Source of the DNA: Luteibacter sp. dw_328
Lineage (GTDB): Bacteria > Pseudomonadota > Gammaproteobacteria > Xanthomonadales > Rhodanobacteraceae
Assembly: GCF_018449605.1 (NCBI RefSeq)
Contig: NZ_JAAVUW010000005.1
Coordinates: forward strand, 465,998 to 529,997
Direction of reading: 5' to 3'
DNA length: 64,000 bases
Shown here: positions 62,011 to 64,000 of the stretch, piece by piece
Position numbering within the stretch: position 1 is the first letter of the stretch
Layout of the letters: each line of letters opens with the position of its first letter
Translations under genes and position numbers: made by a program
Notes under the pieces: generated by a model
The model's input: the letters and a program-made list of their open reading frames with translations, nothing else
Database searches by the model: none
Told to the model about the DNA's origin: nothing

Positions 62011-62014
62011 CGGA

Positions 62015-62278
62015 TCAGAGCCCCGGCATCGTGTGCTTGGCAAGGAACAGCGCGCCGAACGCGGCGAGGTTGGCCACGGCTAGCCACACCCAGGCGCGAG
62101 CGCCGCTGCGGAACATATAGGTGCCGCCCATGATCCCGGTCCAGACCGGGAAGAAGGCGACCAGGAAGGGCAGGGTCACCGATTCGCTCGAGCCCGGCCA
62201 GATCCAGATCATCACGGCGATGAGGGCCAGCGCCAGCGGCAGGCCGAGCAGGATGCCGGCGAAGGTCTTGGCGAGCAT
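62015..62278 (-). CDS. Small membrane protein, DUF3649-like
   Basis: This 87-residue protein has three predicted helices (FAGILLGLPLALALIAVMIWIW; LPFLVAFFPVWTGIMGGTYMF; VWLAVANLAAFGALFLA). Its place in a PepSY iron operon and pattern fit the DUF3649 family. Start 62278 shares one base with the previous stop (TGATG). Confidence 0.75.
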   Translation of the reverse strand: MLAKTFAGILLGLPLALALIAVMIWIWPGSSESVTLPFLVAFFPVWTGIMGGTYMFRSGARAWVWLAVANLAAFGALFLAKHTMPGL

Positions 62279-62547
62279 CAGCGGTTTTTCCGTTCGGCGG
62301 CGGGGCGGAAGAGCCATGCCACATAGGGCCAAGCGACCGCGCCGAGCATCAGCGCGGCGAGCGCGGCAACAATCCCGGGAAGCGACGTCTCACCGGCGAT
62401 CCACGCGGCGAACGCGATGACGGCGAAAACCCATGCGGCAAGGCGGCCCCTGCGCCCCAACGGACGCGCCAGCACGCGCTGGTTCCGGGCCGAGAGATAA
62501 GCGAGGGCCATGGCGACGAGGGCCGCCAAGCAGCCGAGGAGATTCAT
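62278..62547 (-). CDS. Small membrane protein, DUF3325-like
   Basis: This 89-residue protein has three helices; MNLLGCLAALVAMALAYLSA followed by QRVLARPLGRRGRLAAW fits the DUF3325 iron-uptake family. The ATG at 62547 is preferred to 62619 because the longer version runs through the Fur box. It is the first gene of the operon. Confidence 0.75.
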   Translation of the reverse strand: MNLLGCLAALVAMALAYLSARNQRVLARPLGRRGRLAAWVFAVIAFAAWIAGETSLPGIVAALAALMLGAVAWPYVAWLFRPAAERKNR

Positions 62548-62572
62548 TCGCGTGACCGGGGCAAGGACTGAT

Positions 62573-62587
62573 TGATAATTATTATCA
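62573..62587. promoter_or_regulatory. Fur box upstream of the PepSY operon
   Basis: TGATAATTATTATCA is a perfect 7-1-7 palindrome matching the GATAAT repeat logic of the Fur consensus, 25 bases before the DUF3325-like start. Repression in iron-replete cells is inferred. Confidence 0.8.
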
Positions 62588-62589
62588 TT

Positions 62590-62852
62590 TGGAACTGGGG
62601 CGTCAATTTCACACAACAACCAGAATCCGTCGCGGAGCGCCGGATCGTCCCTGTTCGGGGGCCCTCGCTGGTCAATAAATCACCACCTGCTCAAGTTTTG
62701 ACCAAACCGACCGTTAACTGAATACGGGGGTTAAGTAAAACTAGCGTTAACCCTCACGTTAAATTAGAATTAACACCACACGAATCACCACGTTGGCGCG
62801 TCTCGCCACGTAGTGCGACAGGAAACCACGGTAACTCGTTGAAATAGCAGCC
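62590..62852. promoter_or_regulatory. Leader of the SPFH-like gene with repeated GTTAA motifs
   Basis: Four GTTAA motifs lie on plus at 62713, 62730, 62746 and 62758, then TTAA at 62770, spaced 17, 16 and 12 bases. The stretch is much more AT-rich than its surroundings. No gene is seen. It could be a regulator array or promoter region for the gene at 62853. Confidence 0.4.
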
Positions 62853-63287
62853 ATGTTGACCACCATCCTCATTGCCACCACCTTCGTTGCCTTCGCTCTT
62901 GCGGCAGCCTCGGTGCGACGCATTCCGGAAGGACAGGTCTACAGCGTGCGTCGCCTCGGCGGCTCGCCCTCGTTGCTTACCGCTGGCACCCACATGCTCG
63001 TGCCGATCATCGACCGCGTTTTCCACAAGATCGACCTCGGTGGCCAGACGCTGCGTTTCGACGGCGGCACGGTCTACTGGCAGGTGCTCGAGCCGGAAGT
63101 GGCCGACGAAGTGATCGACGAAGCGCCTGAGATGATTCGTAGCAATGTTGTTGCTGCCCTGCGCGACGCCAGCTCCGCCCATTCGGCCGACCGCCGCGCC
63201 GTCGGTACCCAGCTCAAGCACACGATGAATGGCTCGCTGCGTTCGCGCGGCATGCTGGTTACCCGCGTCGAGCTCGACGCGGCCTGA
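62853..63287 (+). CDS. Short SPFH/band-7-like membrane protein
   Basis: This is a 144-residue protein with an N-terminal helix (ILIATTFVAFALAAASV), then RRIPEGQVYSVRRLGGSPSLLTAGTHMLVPIIDRVFHKIDL, the signature opening of stomatin-type SPFH domains. The C-terminal half is much shorter than usual: most of the conserved SPFH barrel and the long coiled coil are missing. It may be a minimal family form or a truncated gene. It precedes rsmG by 70 bases. Confidence 0.75.
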   Translation: MLTTILIATTFVAFALAAASVRRIPEGQVYSVRRLGGSPSLLTAGTHMLVPIIDRVFHKIDLGGQTLRFDGGTVYWQVLEPEVADEVIDEAPEMIRSNVVAALRDASSAHSADRRAVGTQLKHTMNGSLRSRGMLVTRVELDAA

Positions 63288-63357
63288 TCCCCCGCGCTGG
63301 CGCCTTCGCGCCGGCGCTTTCATACTCTTGCGCCCCATCACCATTCCCCGGTGTCGC

Positions 63358-63987
63358 ATGACTGCGCGCGAAGCCCTGCAAACCCAGCTCGAACGCGGCA
63401 TTGCCACGCTTGGCACCGTCCTGCCCGAGGGCGCCGTGGCGCGCCTGCTCGATTACCGCGAGCTGCTGGAGCGCTGGAACTCGGCCTATAACCTGACAGC
63501 GGTCCGTAACGCGGACGAGCAGGTCGCGCGCCACCTTCTGGATTCGCTGGCCATCGTCCCGTTCGTCGAGGGCACGACGCTTGCCGATCTGGGGACCGGC
63601 CCGGGCCTGCCCGGCATTCCCCTGGCGATCGCCGAGCCGGCGCGCGAGGTCCTCATGGTCGACTCCAACGGCAAGAAGGTCCGCTTTCTTCGCGAGGCGA
63701 TCCGCTCGCTGAAGCTGACCAACGGACGCGCCCTGCAGAGCCGGGTCGAGGATGTGGAGGGCACGTTCGACTGTATTACCGCCCGTGCTTTCGCCAGCCT
63801 GGCGGACATGCTTGGCTGGGGCGGGCATCTGCTGGCGCCGGGTGGGGTTTGGCTGGCGATGAAGGGCAAGCATCCGGCTGAGGAGCTGGATGGGGTGCCG
63901 GAAGGGTTCACCGTCGAGGGGATTCATGTGTTGACGGTGCCGGGGGTCGAGGGCGAGCGGCATCTGGTCGTGATTCGGCGGGCGTGA
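63358..63987 (+). CDS. rsmG: 16S rRNA (guanine527-N7)-methyltransferase
   Basis: RsmG methylates G527 of 16S rRNA. The 209-residue protein has the family's NLTAVRNADEQVARHLLDSL and the S-adenosylmethionine loop LADLGTGPGLPGIPLAI, then VDSNGKKVRFLREA. In related genomes parA and parB follow it, just beyond the window end. The ATG at 63358 is chosen over the open frame from 63229. Confidence 0.97.
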   Translation: MTAREALQTQLERGIATLGTVLPEGAVARLLDYRELLERWNSAYNLTAVRNADEQVARHLLDSLAIVPFVEGTTLADLGTGPGLPGIPLAIAEPAREVLMVDSNGKKVRFLREAIRSLKLTNGRALQSRVEDVEGTFDCITARAFASLADMLGWGGHLLAPGGVWLAMKGKHPAEELDGVPEGFTVEGIHVLTVPGVEGERHLVVIRRA

Positions 63988-64000
63988 TCGCCAGCACGCT

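Overview
The window is high-GC DNA from a gammaproteobacterium of the Xanthomonadales/Lysobacterales. A Luteibacter- or Dyella-like member of the Rhodanobacteraceae is most likely. The grounds are the dnaA/rpmH/rnpA/yidC/mnmE origin block, an HslV with an N-terminal extension as I recall it from Xanthomonas, the lptM-dapF-DUF484-xerC-hslV-hslU gene order, TonB-dependent receptors serving sugar loci, and dense REP-type hairpins. The genus is an inference from gene content, not from a search. I see no rRNA, tRNA, CRISPR array, prophage or insertion sequence.

Layout. 1-5392 is the replication-origin block: two perfect DnaA boxes, dnaA on minus, then rpmH, rnpA, yidC and mnmE on plus, with no yidD. 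5393-17876 is an accessory redox and efflux stretch: three LysR regulators and one HxlR regulator sit beside three short-chain dehydrogenases, a GST, a YahK-type alcohol dehydrogenase, a DHA1 exporter, a GNAT and a metallo-beta-lactamase-fold hydrolase. 18042-20606 encodes an FtsK/SpoIIIE translocase with a shortened membrane domain, possibly a paralogue. 20765-25442 is a ribose-type operon, rbsK-D-A-C-B. 25559-31499 is a conserved housekeeping run (DUF971, hslU, hslV, xerC, DUF484, dapF, lptM). 31543-33740 holds a divergent GNAT and an RLAN-type RimK-like ATP-grasp ligase, a predicted but uncharacterised peptide-modification pair.

34173-48283 is mixed. It holds a lipocalin, aroE, a YkgJ-type protein, a LysE exporter, a TonB-dependent receptor, DUF4126, a TetR/darcynin pair, two tandem paralogous small exported proteins, a gamma-carbonic anhydrase, oligopeptidase A, exonuclease III, a UPF0149 protein, a pirin and several lipoproteins. 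48341-59998 is a coherent glucan-utilisation locus on minus: LacI regulator, Oar-like TonB receptor, GH144-like enzyme, sugar-binding protein, two permeases (no ATPase) and a 914-residue six-hairpin glycosidase-like protein. Three LacI-type GTAAACGTTTAC-like palindromes lie within it. 60406-62587 is a PepSY/DUF3649/DUF3325 iron operon behind a perfect Fur-box-like palindrome. The window ends with a very small SPFH-like protein and rsmG.

Throughout, intergenic regions carry REP hairpins in three sequence families, often as inverted pairs (REPINs). The families differ by compensatory changes in the stem, so the structure is conserved, not the sequence alone. They generate many false reading frames, and in one case they supply the stop codon of a real gene.
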